Of a stretch of DNA of 64,000 bases, positions 1 to 8,720 are shown in pieces. Below the pieces are notes generated by a model that saw nothing but the letters and a program-made list of their open reading frames with translations, had not been told where the DNA came from and did no database searches. The first letter of the stretch is position 1. Every line of letters begins with the position of its first letter. The stretch comes from an uncultured Rhizobiaceae bacterium (GTDB taxonomy: Bacteria; Pseudomonadota; Alphaproteobacteria; Rhizobiales; Rhizobiaceae), in contig CAMYMG010000013.1 of NCBI GenBank assembly GCA_947259295.1, positions 124,001 to 188,000 on the forward strand, written 5' to 3'. The translations under genes were made by a program, and so were the position numbers.

Positions 1-258
1 GCAGCCGTGATAACCGGCGCCGATGAAGCTCTTCAGCACGACGTTCTCGCCCATCTTCGCCGCCAGTTCGGCAAGGGCGGCGTCTTCGCTCGCCGGTTCG
101 GGCAGCGCCAGCGGACGGTCGAGGCGGATCGATTTCGGCACCGCCTGCGAGATCAGGGTCTCGAGCGAGGGCACGCCGACGGCGGCCAGCATGGCGCGGG
201 TGTCGGCGAGATTCGGGCCGATGTGCCGGTCGGCGAAGCTGTAGGTGGACGTCGTCAT
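1..258 (-). CDS. gcvP: Glycine dehydrogenase (decarboxylating), P protein, N-terminal part
   Basis: This is the first 86 codons of the pyridoxal-phosphate P protein of the glycine cleavage system, which decarboxylates glycine and passes the aminomethyl group to lipoyl-GcvH. The translation begins [20 protein letters not shown], with the RHIGP signature of GcvP N-termini, and reaches GAGYHG before the window edge. The ATG at 258 is preceded by GGAG-type sequence. It lies 15 bp behind gcvH in the order gcvT-gcvH-gcvP, so it is probably co-transcribed under the glycine riboswitch. The rest of the gene, including the PLP lysine, lies outside the window. Confidence 0.93.
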   Translation of the reverse strand, partial: MTTSTYSFADRHIGPNLADTRAMLAAVGVPSLETLISQAVPKSIRLDRPLALPEPASEDAALAELAAKMGENVVLKSFIGAGYHGC

Positions 259-273
259 CATCTGCTCCTGCGC

Positions 274-642
274 CTAGCCGATATGTGCCTTGTAGCCGGC
301 CTCGTCCATCAGGCCCGACAACTGGCTCTCGTCTTCAAGCTTCATCTTCCACAGCCAGCCTTCACCGGCGGCCGAGGAATTGACGAGCGCCGGATCGGAG
401 CCGAGCGCGCCATTCGCCTCGGTCACTTCGCCATCGGCCGGCGCGTAGACGTCGGATGCGGCCTTGACGGATTCGACGACGACGGCGACGTCGCCCTTCT
501 TCACCTTTCGCCCGGCCTCGGGCAGTTCGACGAAGACGAGGTCGCCCAGTTGCTCCTGCGCATAGTCGGTGATGCCGACGGTGGCGACGCCACCCTCGAC
601 GCGGATCCATTCGTGGTCTTCGGTGAAATAAGTCGTTGCCAT
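274..642 (-). CDS. gcvH: Glycine cleavage system H protein
   Basis: This 122-residue lipoyl carrier shuttles the aminomethyl intermediate between the P, T and L proteins. The lipoylation lysine is Lys60 in the motif ESVKAASD, inside the hammerhead lipoyl fold. The N-terminus [15 protein letters not shown] and the C-terminal GEGWLWKMK are typical of GcvH, and the length is normal for the family. It starts 6 bp after gcvT and 15 bp before gcvP, so translation and transcription are likely coupled in one operon. Confidence 0.97.
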   Translation of the reverse strand: MATTYFTEDHEWIRVEGGVATVGITDYAQEQLGDLVFVELPEAGRKVKKGDVAVVVESVKAASDVYAPADGEVTEANGALGSDPALVNSSAAGEGWLWKMKLEDESQLSGLMDEAGYKAHIG

Positions 643-648
643 GAGAGT

Positions 649-1749
649 CTATCCTTTGCGGTAGCGGTGTGGCGTGAAGGGCAGGGAATGGATGCCGACC
701 GGAATCCTGGTGCCCCGGACTTCGGCGAAGAACGTTGCGTCGGGCCGGGCGAGCGCTGCTGCCACGTAGCCCATGGCGACGGGATGGCCGGCCGATGGCC
801 CGAAACCTCCCGAGGTGACGCGCCCCGCGGGCCTGCCATCCCCGTCCGTCAGCAGGGTCCCGGCGCGCACCGGCTGGCGGCCTTCCGGCTTCAGCCCGAC
901 GCGCTTGTCCTGCGCGCCTTTCGCCAGGATGGACCGCAACGCCTCGGCACCGACGAATTCGCCCTCGGCGCGAAGCCCTTTCGGGATGGACCACATCAGG
1001 CCGGCGGTCGCTGGGTCGATGTCGGGCGTGATGTCCAGCCCGTGCAGGCAGAGGCCAGCCTCGAGCCTCAGGCTGTCGCGCGCGGCAAGGCCGATCCACA
1101 TCACGCGCTCGTCTGCGAGCAGTTTCGGGACAAGATCGCGTGCATCGCTTTCGGGCAGCGCGATCTCGAAGCCGTCTTCGCCGGTATAGCCGGAACGGCT
1201 CATGAACCAGTCCTGGCGCGGCTCGGTACCGTGCATAAAGGTGAGGGCGTCCGTCGCTATGCCGGCCTTTTCCAGAACCTCGGCGGCCTCAGGGCCCTGG
1301 ATGGCGAGAAACACGCGGTCGAGCGGTTCGATCGTCGCCTCGAAATCCTTGCCGACGCTGCGCAGATTGGCCTCGTCGGCTGCAGCGTTGCCGGCATTGG
1401 CGACGACCATGTAGCGGTCGGGCCCGAGCCGCGTGACGATCAGGTCGTCGATGATGCCGCCGGCTTCGTTGAGGAAGAACGTGTATTTCGACTGCGTTGG
1501 TTCGAGCGCGGCGGCATCGAGCGGACAGGCCCGGTTCAACAACCCGACGGCGCCGGGACCCGACACCGCGAAAAGCTTCATGTGCGATATGTCGAAGAGC
1601 CCGGCATGGGCGCGCGTGTGAAGATGCTCCTTCATCACACCGGCTGGGTAGGTCAGCGGCATCGACCAGCCGGCGAAATCGCCGAAGCGTGCGCCGGCCT
1701 GCTTGTGAATGTCGTCGAGTGGAAGTGTTTTCGATGCTTCGCCAGCCAT
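649..1749 (-). CDS. gcvT: Aminomethyltransferase, glycine cleavage T protein
   Basis: This 366-residue T protein transfers the methylene group from aminomethyl-lipoyl-GcvH to tetrahydrofolate and releases ammonia. Visible signatures are GDFAGWSMP near residues 23-31, the GLFDISHM motif near 50-57 and GGIIDDL with Asp101-Asp102, the region of the catalytic aspartate. The C-terminal GCV_T_C barrel follows. The reading frame stays open further upstream through the riboswitch, but the ATG at 1749 has a good GGAGAA ribosome site and gives the usual length. It is the first gene of the operon and directly follows the glycine riboswitch. Confidence 0.96.
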   Translation of the reverse strand: MAGEASKTLPLDDIHKQAGARFGDFAGWSMPLTYPAGVMKEHLHTRAHAGLFDISHMKLFAVSGPGAVGLLNRACPLDAAALEPTQSKYTFFLNEAGGIIDDLIVTRLGPDRYMVVANAGNAAADEANLRSVGKDFEATIEPLDRVFLAIQGPEAAEVLEKAGIATDALTFMHGTEPRQDWFMSRSGYTGEDGFEIALPESDARDLVPKLLADERVMWIGLAARDSLRLEAGLCLHGLDITPDIDPATAGLMWSIPKGLRAEGEFVGAEALRSILAKGAQDKRVGLKPEGRQPVRAGTLLTDGDGRPAGRVTSGGFGPSAGHPVAMGYVAAALARPDATFFAEVRGTRIPVGIHSLPFTPHRYRKG

Positions 1750-1795
1750 GACTTCTCCAGAGACACACGCAATCGGCCGCTGTGGCGACCAGTCC

Positions 1796-1980
1796 GTGCC
1801 CCTCTGTCGGAAGCCTGAGAGACTCGCGCAACCGGAACCCTGTCGGCGGCGCTTACACCTTCGGCGCGGGAACCAGTCCCGACTTTCCAGAGTGTCTTCC
1901 TGTCTACGGTTCTTTTGCCTGAGAGATTTCGGGCGATTTCCCCTTCGGCGGCAGCACCGTGCTGCTCTCTCCCGCAAACA
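1796..1980 (-). promoter_or_regulatory. Tandem glycine riboswitch
   Basis: Read on the minus strand, the gcvT leader carries two successive aptamer-like modules. Aptamer 1 opens with GCGGGAGAGAGC (1964-1975) and contains a CUCUCAGGCAAAAGAACCG core. Aptamer 2 ends with GUCUCUCAGGCUUCCGACAGAGG near 1800-1825. A short linker joins them. This is the known glycine riboswitch architecture, which in most bacteria turns on gcv expression when glycine is abundant. A perfect stem AGGGCTC/GAGCCCT (1984-2003) lies just upstream. The end points are approximate, and the expression platform was not resolved. Confidence 0.92.
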
Positions 1981-2173
1981 GTTAGGGCTCCCGAGAGAGC
2001 CCTCGACGAATCGACGCTAGCCCAAGCCGCAGGCTTTGTCACCTGCCGTAGCACCGCTGCGCACCAAGGTTTCGGTAACCAAACACCTTTGCGGTTTCTC
2101 AAAACTATGGCGCTAGGCTGCATGTCCGATCTTGACGCTGGCGGGGAACCGGCGACCGACGAGGGGAACGATC

Positions 2174-3175
2174 ATGGGCGGACCGAATACACCGGCGCTG
2201 ATTGCCGAACTGAATTCCACCAAGCGCATCGCTGCCGAGGACGTGTTGTCGCTGCGGCGCGAATTCTACGGCGACGGGGCGATAACGCGCGCCGAGGCCG
2301 AGGCGCTGATCGAACTCAACTCCGCCTGCACGGACCAGTGCCCGGAATGGCAGGCCCTCTTCGTCGAGGCGATCACCGACTTCATCGTGCATCAGGAGAA
2401 GCCGGCCGGCTACATCTCCACCAAGAATGCCGACTGGCTGGTCGCCGCCATTTCGCGCGGCGGCAAGGTGCAGTCGATGGCGGAGCTGGAACTGCTGGTG
2501 AAGGTGCTCGAAACCGCTAAGTTTTCGACCGAGGGGCTGGTCAGCTTCGCGCTCGACCAGGTCAAGCATGCCGTCATCGAAGGCGAGGGCCCGCTGGTGC
2601 ACGGCGGCGAACTGGTGCCGGGCGTCATCGGCGAGGCCGAAGTCAACCTGCTGCGCCGCATCCTCTACGCGTTCGGCGGTGATGGAAATGTCGGCATCAC
2701 GAAGTCCGAGGCCGAGGTGCTCTTTGCCCTGAACGACGCCACGGCCGGCGCCGCCAACCATTCCTCGTGGAACGAGTTGTTCGTCAAGGCCATCGCCAAT
2801 TTCGTGATGTGTGCTTCAGGCTACGAGGCGCCGACTCGGGAAGAGGCGCTGCGCCGAGAGAGTTTCTTCGACCGTGCCGATGCCGATATCGGCGGCTTCT
2901 TCACGCGGATGGTCTCCGGCGGCGGCCGCGGCCTTCTCGCCGCCTACCGTCGCTCGACCGACATCGATGCGGACTGGGAGGCCCGCAACCAGTGGGCCGA
3001 AGCCAGCGCCCGCCGCGCCGAACGTATCGACAACGTCGAGGCCAGATGGCTTGCCGATCGCATCGGCCGGGACGGACGCCTGAAGGAGAACGAGCAGGCG
3101 CTCGTCGACTTCATCAGGCAGACCTCGCCTGACATCCACCCGGACCTCCAGGCACTGCTGGACAGGGTCGCCTGA
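2174..3175 (+). CDS. Unknown protein with internal A-B-A-B duplication
   Basis: This 333-residue soluble protein has no signal peptide or membrane segment and was not assigned to a family. It contains two degenerate copies of an A module (about residues 22-75 and 153-212), sharing LRR, an aromatic, a Gly/Asp-rich turn, ITxxEAE, a LNxA segment and W..LFV.AI..F. Two B modules (about 86-131 and 290-333) share WL...I...G....E...L. The Gly/Asp turns before ITRAEAE and ITKSEAE look like partial EF-hand loops, but they lack the full ligand set. The ATG at 2174 has GAGGGG eight bases upstream. The gene is divergent from gcvT and convergent with the XRE regulator. Confidence 0.85.
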   Translation: MGGPNTPALIAELNSTKRIAAEDVLSLRREFYGDGAITRAEAEALIELNSACTDQCPEWQALFVEAITDFIVHQEKPAGYISTKNADWLVAAISRGGKVQSMAELELLVKVLETAKFSTEGLVSFALDQVKHAVIEGEGPLVHGGELVPGVIGEAEVNLLRRILYAFGGDGNVGITKSEAEVLFALNDATAGAANHSSWNELFVKAIANFVMCASGYEAPTREEALRRESFFDRADADIGGFFTRMVSGGGRGLLAAYRRSTDIDADWEARNQWAEASARRAERIDNVEARWLADRIGRDGRLKENEQALVDFIRQTSPDIHPDLQALLDRVA

Positions 3176-3184
3176 CGCCGCTGA

Positions 3185-3565
3185 TCAGGCTGCGTTGAGC
3201 CTGTCTATGTCGTTCTGCAGCCGGTCGATGATCTGGCCGGTTTCGGCGTGCAACGACCTAAGCCGGTCGATCTGGCTGTTCATCGCACCGGATTCGATCG
3301 TCTCATCGGTCTCGGACGGCGCGGTGCCGACCCCGTGCAGGATCCACGACAGGCTGACCTGCAGCAAGCCCGCAAGGATCGTCAGCCGATGTGAGCCGGG
3401 CTGAGAACGGTCGCTCTCCCAGGCCTTGATGGTGGCCATCTTGACGCCGAGGCGCCAGGCAAGTTCCTTGACCGTCAGGCCGCTGGCATCCCGTGCGCGG
3501 GACAGTCTTCCGCCGATCGTATCCAGATCCGGCTTTTCCTCATAGATATTCGTGGCGTCGGACAC
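3185..3565 (-). CDS. XRE-family helix-turn-helix regulator
   Basis: This is a probable DNA-binding regulator of 126 residues. A Cro/CI-type HTH occupies about residues 17-75: IGGRLSRARDASGLTVKELA, then a second helix with ATIKAWESDR. The C-terminal 27 residues (QIDRLRSLHAETGQIIDRLQ onward) form a heptad-like helix that could dimerise. The GTG at 3565 has a strong AGGAGG site eight bases upstream. An alternative in-frame ATG lies much further upstream but would add an unusual N-terminus. Its target and ligand are unknown, and the convergent neighbour gives no functional hint. Confidence 0.85.
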   Translation of the reverse strand: MSDATNIYEEKPDLDTIGGRLSRARDASGLTVKELAWRLGVKMATIKAWESDRSQPGSHRLTILAGLLQVSLSWILHGVGTAPSETDETIESGAMNSQIDRLRSLHAETGQIIDRLQNDIDRLNAA

Positions 3566-3763
3566 CCGATCTGCCTCCTGTTTTAATTGCGTGCTGGCCC
3601 CGACGCGGAATCGCTCAAGGGGGACCCCGATCATAGGGCCTGCTTCCGGCAATCGCAAGGAAACCGATAAAAGCATTTGGAAACAAACGATTATTGGACT
3701 TTTAGGCGGGCTTTGAGAGGGCATCCCCCAGTACTGCCCGCAGCCGCCGGAAGGGTCGGCAAC

Positions 3764-4423
3764 CTAGCTCCCGAGGCTCACCGCAACGTTGACGGCGGCC
3801 GCCACCAGAACCGTGTTGAAGAAGAAGGAAAGCACGGCATGCAGCATGTTTAGCTTGCGGATCTGCGTCTTGGTCACCGCGACATCCGAGGTCTGGGCTG
3901 TCATGCCGACGACCAGCGAGAAATACAGGAAATCATAGCCGCCCGGCTCGTCGTCGCCGGGGAAATCGAGCCCGCGGCGCGGCTCGGCCTTCTTCGCGCC
4001 AGCCTCGGTGTCCGGCCCCGGCCGCCAGTAGAGATAGGCGTAGTGGTGAGCTGCCATCGTGTGGATGGTAAGCCAGCCCAGCGCCACGGATGCCAGGGAG
4101 AGCGTGAGTTCCCACCATTTCGGCTCCTGGCCGCGGTTCAGTATCAGGAAGAGCGAACCGACCGACACCATGACGGCCACGAACGTCACAGCCACGATCA
4201 GCCAGGTCGGCTCGTCCTCGTTGGCGGCGTTGTGCTTGAGGAATGCGGCCGTCAGCCGCGGCAATTTCAGCAGTTCGAGCAGCAGATAGACGAGGAAGAA
4301 GACGTTCGCGCAGATCTGCACCGTTGCCTGCGGAGCAAGCCAAAGCTCGACCGGAAGCGTCGCCAGCGCGCCGGCCGCCGCGGCGTAGAAGGTCATGTAG
4401 CGTCGGTGGAGAAGGGACGTCAT
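3764..4423 (-). CDS. DUF1345 family membrane protein
   Basis: This 219-residue integral membrane protein has about five hydrophobic segments (near residues 10-30, 32-52, 75-95, 105-125 and 195-217). The signature YDFLYFSLVVGMTAQTSDV near residues 163-181 is the conserved block of DUF1345 proteins. A soluble loop rich in Lys/Glu/Pro (about 135-160) precedes it. The biochemical role of the family is not established. The gene stands alone on the minus strand, with 56 bp to the next minus-strand gene. Confidence 0.88.
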   Translation of the reverse strand: MTSLLHRRYMTFYAAAAGALATLPVELWLAPQATVQICANVFFLVYLLLELLKLPRLTAAFLKHNAANEDEPTWLIVAVTFVAVMVSVGSLFLILNRGQEPKWWELTLSLASVALGWLTIHTMAAHHYAYLYWRPGPDTEAGAKKAEPRRGLDFPGDDEPGGYDFLYFSLVVGMTAQTSDVAVTKTQIRKLNMLHAVLSFFFNTVLVAAAVNVAVSLGS

Positions 4424-4479
4424 GCTCCCAGGACTACCATGCCCTGGCCGGACGCCGCGACCGCTAGTTGCTGCCGATC

Positions 4480-4950
4480 TCAGCCTTCGCCAGCCCGCAG
4501 TGCCCGCCGCACCGCCTGGTCGAGCGCCGACAGGAAGGCCGAGCGGTCGCGCGGCGTGAAGCCGGCATTGTAGCCCTTGCTTTCGCCGGTCTCTCGCAGA
4601 TGCTGCTTGAGGTCGCGCATCGCCACCGCCATGCCGATGCTCTCGGTGGTAAAGGGCTTTCCGGTCATGCCGATGACATGCGCGCCGAGCGCCACGGTGC
4701 GCGCGGCAAGAGGAATATCGGCGGTGATGACGATGTCGTTCTCGCGGGCATTCTCGACGATCCAGTCGTCCGCTGCATCCGCGCTCTTCGGCACCACGAC
4801 GTTGCGGATCATCGGGTCGCGCGAGGGGCGCAGCCCGCCATTCGACACGAAGGTGACCACGAGCCCATGCCGCTCGGCGACCTTGATCGCCTCGTCCTTC
4901 ACCGGGCAGGCATCGGCATCGACATAGATTTGCGGCGCCTCGTGCGGCAT
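4480..4950 (-). CDS. YaiI/YqxD family protein (UPF0178, DUF188)
   Basis: This 156-residue protein belongs to the UPF0178 (YaiI/YqxD) family, which has a PIN-like fold. Landmarks are the N-terminal IYVDADACPVKDEAIKVAER with the conserved DADACPVK, the FVSNGG segment, and the acidic DWIVENARENDIVITADIPL. The clustered aspartates are consistent with a metal-dependent nuclease-like site, but no activity is firmly established for the family. The length is typical. It is separated from the downstream methionine synthase-like gene by 28 bp and has the same orientation. Confidence 0.92.
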   Translation of the reverse strand: MPHEAPQIYVDADACPVKDEAIKVAERHGLVVTFVSNGGLRPSRDPMIRNVVVPKSADAADDWIVENARENDIVITADIPLAARTVALGAHVIGMTGKPFTTESIGMAVAMRDLKQHLRETGESKGYNAGFTPRDRSAFLSALDQAVRRALRAGEG

Positions 4951-4978
4951 CAGCCTTGCCAGTTCCCCTGACCAGCCA

Positions 4979-6001
4979 TCAAGAGAACTGTTCTCTTGCC
5001 AGCGTGGCCCCGGCGCCGAGCGCCGTCAGCTTTGCCTCGGCGACCGCGCGCGACAGCGGCGCCATGCCGCAATTGGTGCAGGGATAGATGCGTGTCGCAT
5101 CGGCGTGCTTCAGCGCCTCGGAGATGGTCGCGACCACCTGTTCCGGGGTCTCTATCTCATTGGTCGCGACGTCGATGACGCCGACAAGAACCTCCTTGTC
5201 CGGCAGCAGCGAGATCAGCGAGATCGGCACGTGCGATCCTGCGCATTCGAGCGACACCTGCTGGATCGACGAGGCATTGAGCGGTGGGAAGATCTCCTCG
5301 TACTGCCGCCACTCGGCGCCGAGCGTCTCCTTCCACTTCATGTTGGCGTCGATGCCGTAGCCGTAGCAGATGTGCACGGCGGTGGTGCAGGTCAGCCCGC
5401 GCGCTGCGCGCTCCAGTGCCGCGATGCCCCATTCCTTGACGTCGTCGGTGAACACGTTGAAGGCCGGTTCGTCGAACTGGATCGTGTCGACGCCTGCCGC
5501 CTGCAACTCATGTGCTTCCTCGTTGAGGATTTCGGCGAATGCCATGGCCATGTCGGCGCGCTTGCCGAAATGCCCGTCGGCCAGCGTGTCGCAAATCGTC
5601 ATCGGGCCTGGCAGGGTGAATTTCAGGCCCTTATTTGTATGCGCCCGGCAGAAGGCCGCCTCGTCGCGGTGCACCGGGCGCGAGCGCTTCGGCACGCCGG
5701 TCACGGTCGGCACGTCGACGACGTAGCGGTTGTTGCGGATTCCCATCTTGGTCTTGAGGTCCCAGTCGATGCCCTCGACCGTCTCCAGGAACCCGTGAAC
5801 GAAATGCGTACGGAACTGCTCGCCGTCGGTGACGATCTCGACGCCGGCATCCTCCTGCAGCTTGATCCAGATAAGCGCGGCGTCGCGCTTGGCCTGGTCG
5901 AGCGCTTCGCCCGATTGCGTCCACTTCGGCCACAGCTTGCCGGTTTCGGCGAGCCAAGAGGGCTTTGGCAGGCTGCCTGCCAGTGTCGGTCTGAAGAGCA
6001 T
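4979..6001 (-). CDS. Cobalamin-independent methionine synthase-like protein (MetE C-terminal domain)
   Basis: This 340-residue single-domain protein corresponds to the catalytic C-terminal barrel of MetE, without the N-terminal half of the classical ~750-residue enzyme. The zinc-site pattern is intact: His210 and Cys212 in AVHICYG, Glu252 in SLECAGS, and Cys308/Cys311 in YPCTNCGMAPL. QFDEPA near residue 175 is also conserved. It probably transfers a methyl group to homocysteine or a related thiol, and the methyl donor is uncertain. The ATG at 6001 has a strong AAGGAGG site. No methionine-pathway neighbour is present. Confidence 0.88.
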   Translation of the reverse strand: MLFRPTLAGSLPKPSWLAETGKLWPKWTQSGEALDQAKRDAALIWIKLQEDAGVEIVTDGEQFRTHFVHGFLETVEGIDWDLKTKMGIRNNRYVVDVPTVTGVPKRSRPVHRDEAAFCRAHTNKGLKFTLPGPMTICDTLADGHFGKRADMAMAFAEILNEEAHELQAAGVDTIQFDEPAFNVFTDDVKEWGIAALERAARGLTCTTAVHICYGYGIDANMKWKETLGAEWRQYEEIFPPLNASSIQQVSLECAGSHVPISLISLLPDKEVLVGVIDVATNEIETPEQVVATISEALKHADATRIYPCTNCGMAPLSRAVAEAKLTALGAGATLAREQFS

Positions 6002-6090
6002 CGTTCCTCCTTGCTGGGAGGACGCTAGCAGGTCCGTGCCAAGACTGCCACGATCACGGAGCGGAAGGCCGATCGCACTCCTCCGGCTGG

Positions 6091-6897
6091 TCAGCCGGCG
6101 AGGCCGCAGCGGACCAGCGACGCATCGGCGGAGGCGCCGGGCGCACCGATTTCCAGCCGATTGTCCGAGACGAGGCTGAGCTCGATCGTGCGCTGTTCGG
6201 TCTCGCCTTCGGCGATGCAAGACGCGGAAATCGTCGCGGTGCCTTCGACCAGCGGCGTGCTCTCGATGTTGCAGACGCTTTCGTACCGGCGAATCGTCGT
6301 CGGCGTGATCACGGCCATCTGCTCGACAGGCTCCTGGTCAATGCGGGCGCACTGCGCGGCGTCGCCGGCCCAGACGCCGACATAGTCGGGCCCGACGCCA
6401 GCCGGGCGGGCTCGGGCGGCGGCCTGCGTATCCGCGTTGAGCTGTTCGGTGGGCGCGAGACGCGCCTCCTCATCTGCCGGAGGAACATCGGCGGCGCGTC
6501 CGGACTCCTCGATGCGCCGGTTCAGCGCCGCCGCCGCGTCGCGGATGTCGTTCGCCGCCCTGTCGGCGACTTCACCCGCGGCCCGTCCGACCTCGCGCGC
6601 CAGTTCGCCCGCACCCTGGAGCACCGGACCGGCATCTTCAAGCGCGCGGTTCGCCGCGTCGCGTCCCTGGTCGAGCAGCGTGCCGGCACCCTCGGTAATC
6701 GACTTCGCGCCGTCGCGAACCTGGTCCATGGCCTGGTCGCGTTCCGCCTGCTCGGCAGTCGGCGACGGCTCCGTGGCCGGCGCGGCCTCCGAGACGGCAG
6801 GTGCTTCGGCCGAGGTCGTGGAATTGTCTTCGCCGCTGCAGGCGGCAAGCGTCAGTACGACGGTGCCGGCTGCAAGGGCTCTGCTGAAATGTCTCAT
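6091..6897 (-). CDS. Predicted lipoprotein with helical Ala-rich middle region
   Basis: This 268-residue protein carries a lipoprotein signal peptide with lipobox LAAC (Cys20), so it is probably anchored in the envelope. Residues about 50-135 are Ala/Asp/Arg/Gln-rich with repeated DQGRDAANRA-like and ADRAAND-like segments, predicted to be helical and resembling apolipoprotein-like repeats. The C-terminal part (about 165-268) has four cysteines (in AAQCAR, SVCNIE, ASCIAE and VRCGL) and looks like a small beta-rich domain beginning VGPDYVGVWA. No function was recognised. Confidence 0.82.
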   Translation of the reverse strand: MRHFSRALAAGTVVLTLAACSGEDNSTTSAEAPAVSEAAPATEPSPTAEQAERDQAMDQVRDGAKSITEGAGTLLDQGRDAANRALEDAGPVLQGAGELAREVGRAAGEVADRAANDIRDAAAALNRRIEESGRAADVPPADEEARLAPTEQLNADTQAAARARPAGVGPDYVGVWAGDAAQCARIDQEPVEQMAVITPTTIRRYESVCNIESTPLVEGTATISASCIAEGETEQRTIELSLVSDNRLEIGAPGASADASLVRCGLAG

Positions 6898-6967
6898 GAT
6901 CGCTCCCGGGAAGTGCGTGCGTGTTCCCGGGGCAAATGCATGTGGCTAGAACGGGTTCCCTGGACGG

Positions 6968-8095
<1,128 letters not shown>

Positions 8096-8212
8096 GCGAA
8101 TTCTCCTGAACGATTTGCGCCGGAAGGTTTCAGGATTTCCATCCGGTATCAACCCTGTGGGGATCGCGTCAGGTCGATTTATGCGGCTGTCCTCATGTGC
8201 GAGAGTGAGCGC

Positions 8213-8644
8213 ATGTTGATCAATCTCGCCTTGGGCACGGTGGTGATATCGGCGACGATCGTGATCCACACTTTCGGCCTTATCGCGGTCACGCGCTTCA
8301 TGAGCTTTGCGACCGCGCGTTTTCCCATGCACAGGCATCGAAGCCGCGTGGTGGCGATGGTCGCGACCGTGCTCGGCCTGTTTGCGGTGATGACGACAGA
8401 AGTCTGGCTCTGGGCAGTATGCCACTATGCGCTGGAAGTGGTGCCCGACTTCGAGACGGCGCTCTACTTCTCCCTGGTTACCTTCTCCACCCTCGGCTAT
8501 GGCGACGCGGTGCCGGCTTACGAGTGGCGGCTGTTTGCGGCCCTTGAGGGAGCCAACGGCTTCCTGCTGATCGGCTGGTCAACCGCCTACCTAGTCGCCG
8601 CCGGCGTAAGGATCGGTCCGTTCCGCACCGGCGAGCATTTCTGA
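8213..8644 (+). CDS. Small potassium-channel-like membrane protein (ion channel family)
   Basis: This 143-residue protein has hydrophobic segments near residues 3-27 and 47-70, then a pore helix and selectivity filter TLGYGD at 93-98, then a final helix near 108-133. The filter is the K+ channel signature, so it is probably a minimal ion channel of the inner membrane. There is no RCK/TrkA-N domain or voltage sensor. An alternative in-frame ATG at 8195 would add six residues. It is transcribed divergently from adhC and lies 76 bp upstream of pccA. Confidence 0.87.
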   Translation: MLINLALGTVVISATIVIHTFGLIAVTRFMSFATARFPMHRHRSRVVAMVATVLGLFAVMTTEVWLWAVCHYALEVVPDFETALYFSLVTFSTLGYGDAVPAYEWRLFAALEGANGFLLIGWSTAYLVAAGVRIGPFRTGEHF

Positions 8645-8720
8645 GCGCCCCAAAACCTTCGGCAGACTTGAGTGCCGTCCGCTAAGCACCTAACCTGCAG
8701 ATCCCAAGAGGCTCTCACGC

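Noticed and set aside
7-1818. Plus-strand open frame (603 codons) opposite the gcv genes
   Set aside because: It runs antisense across gcvP, gcvH and gcvT, all well conserved, and ends in the riboswitch.
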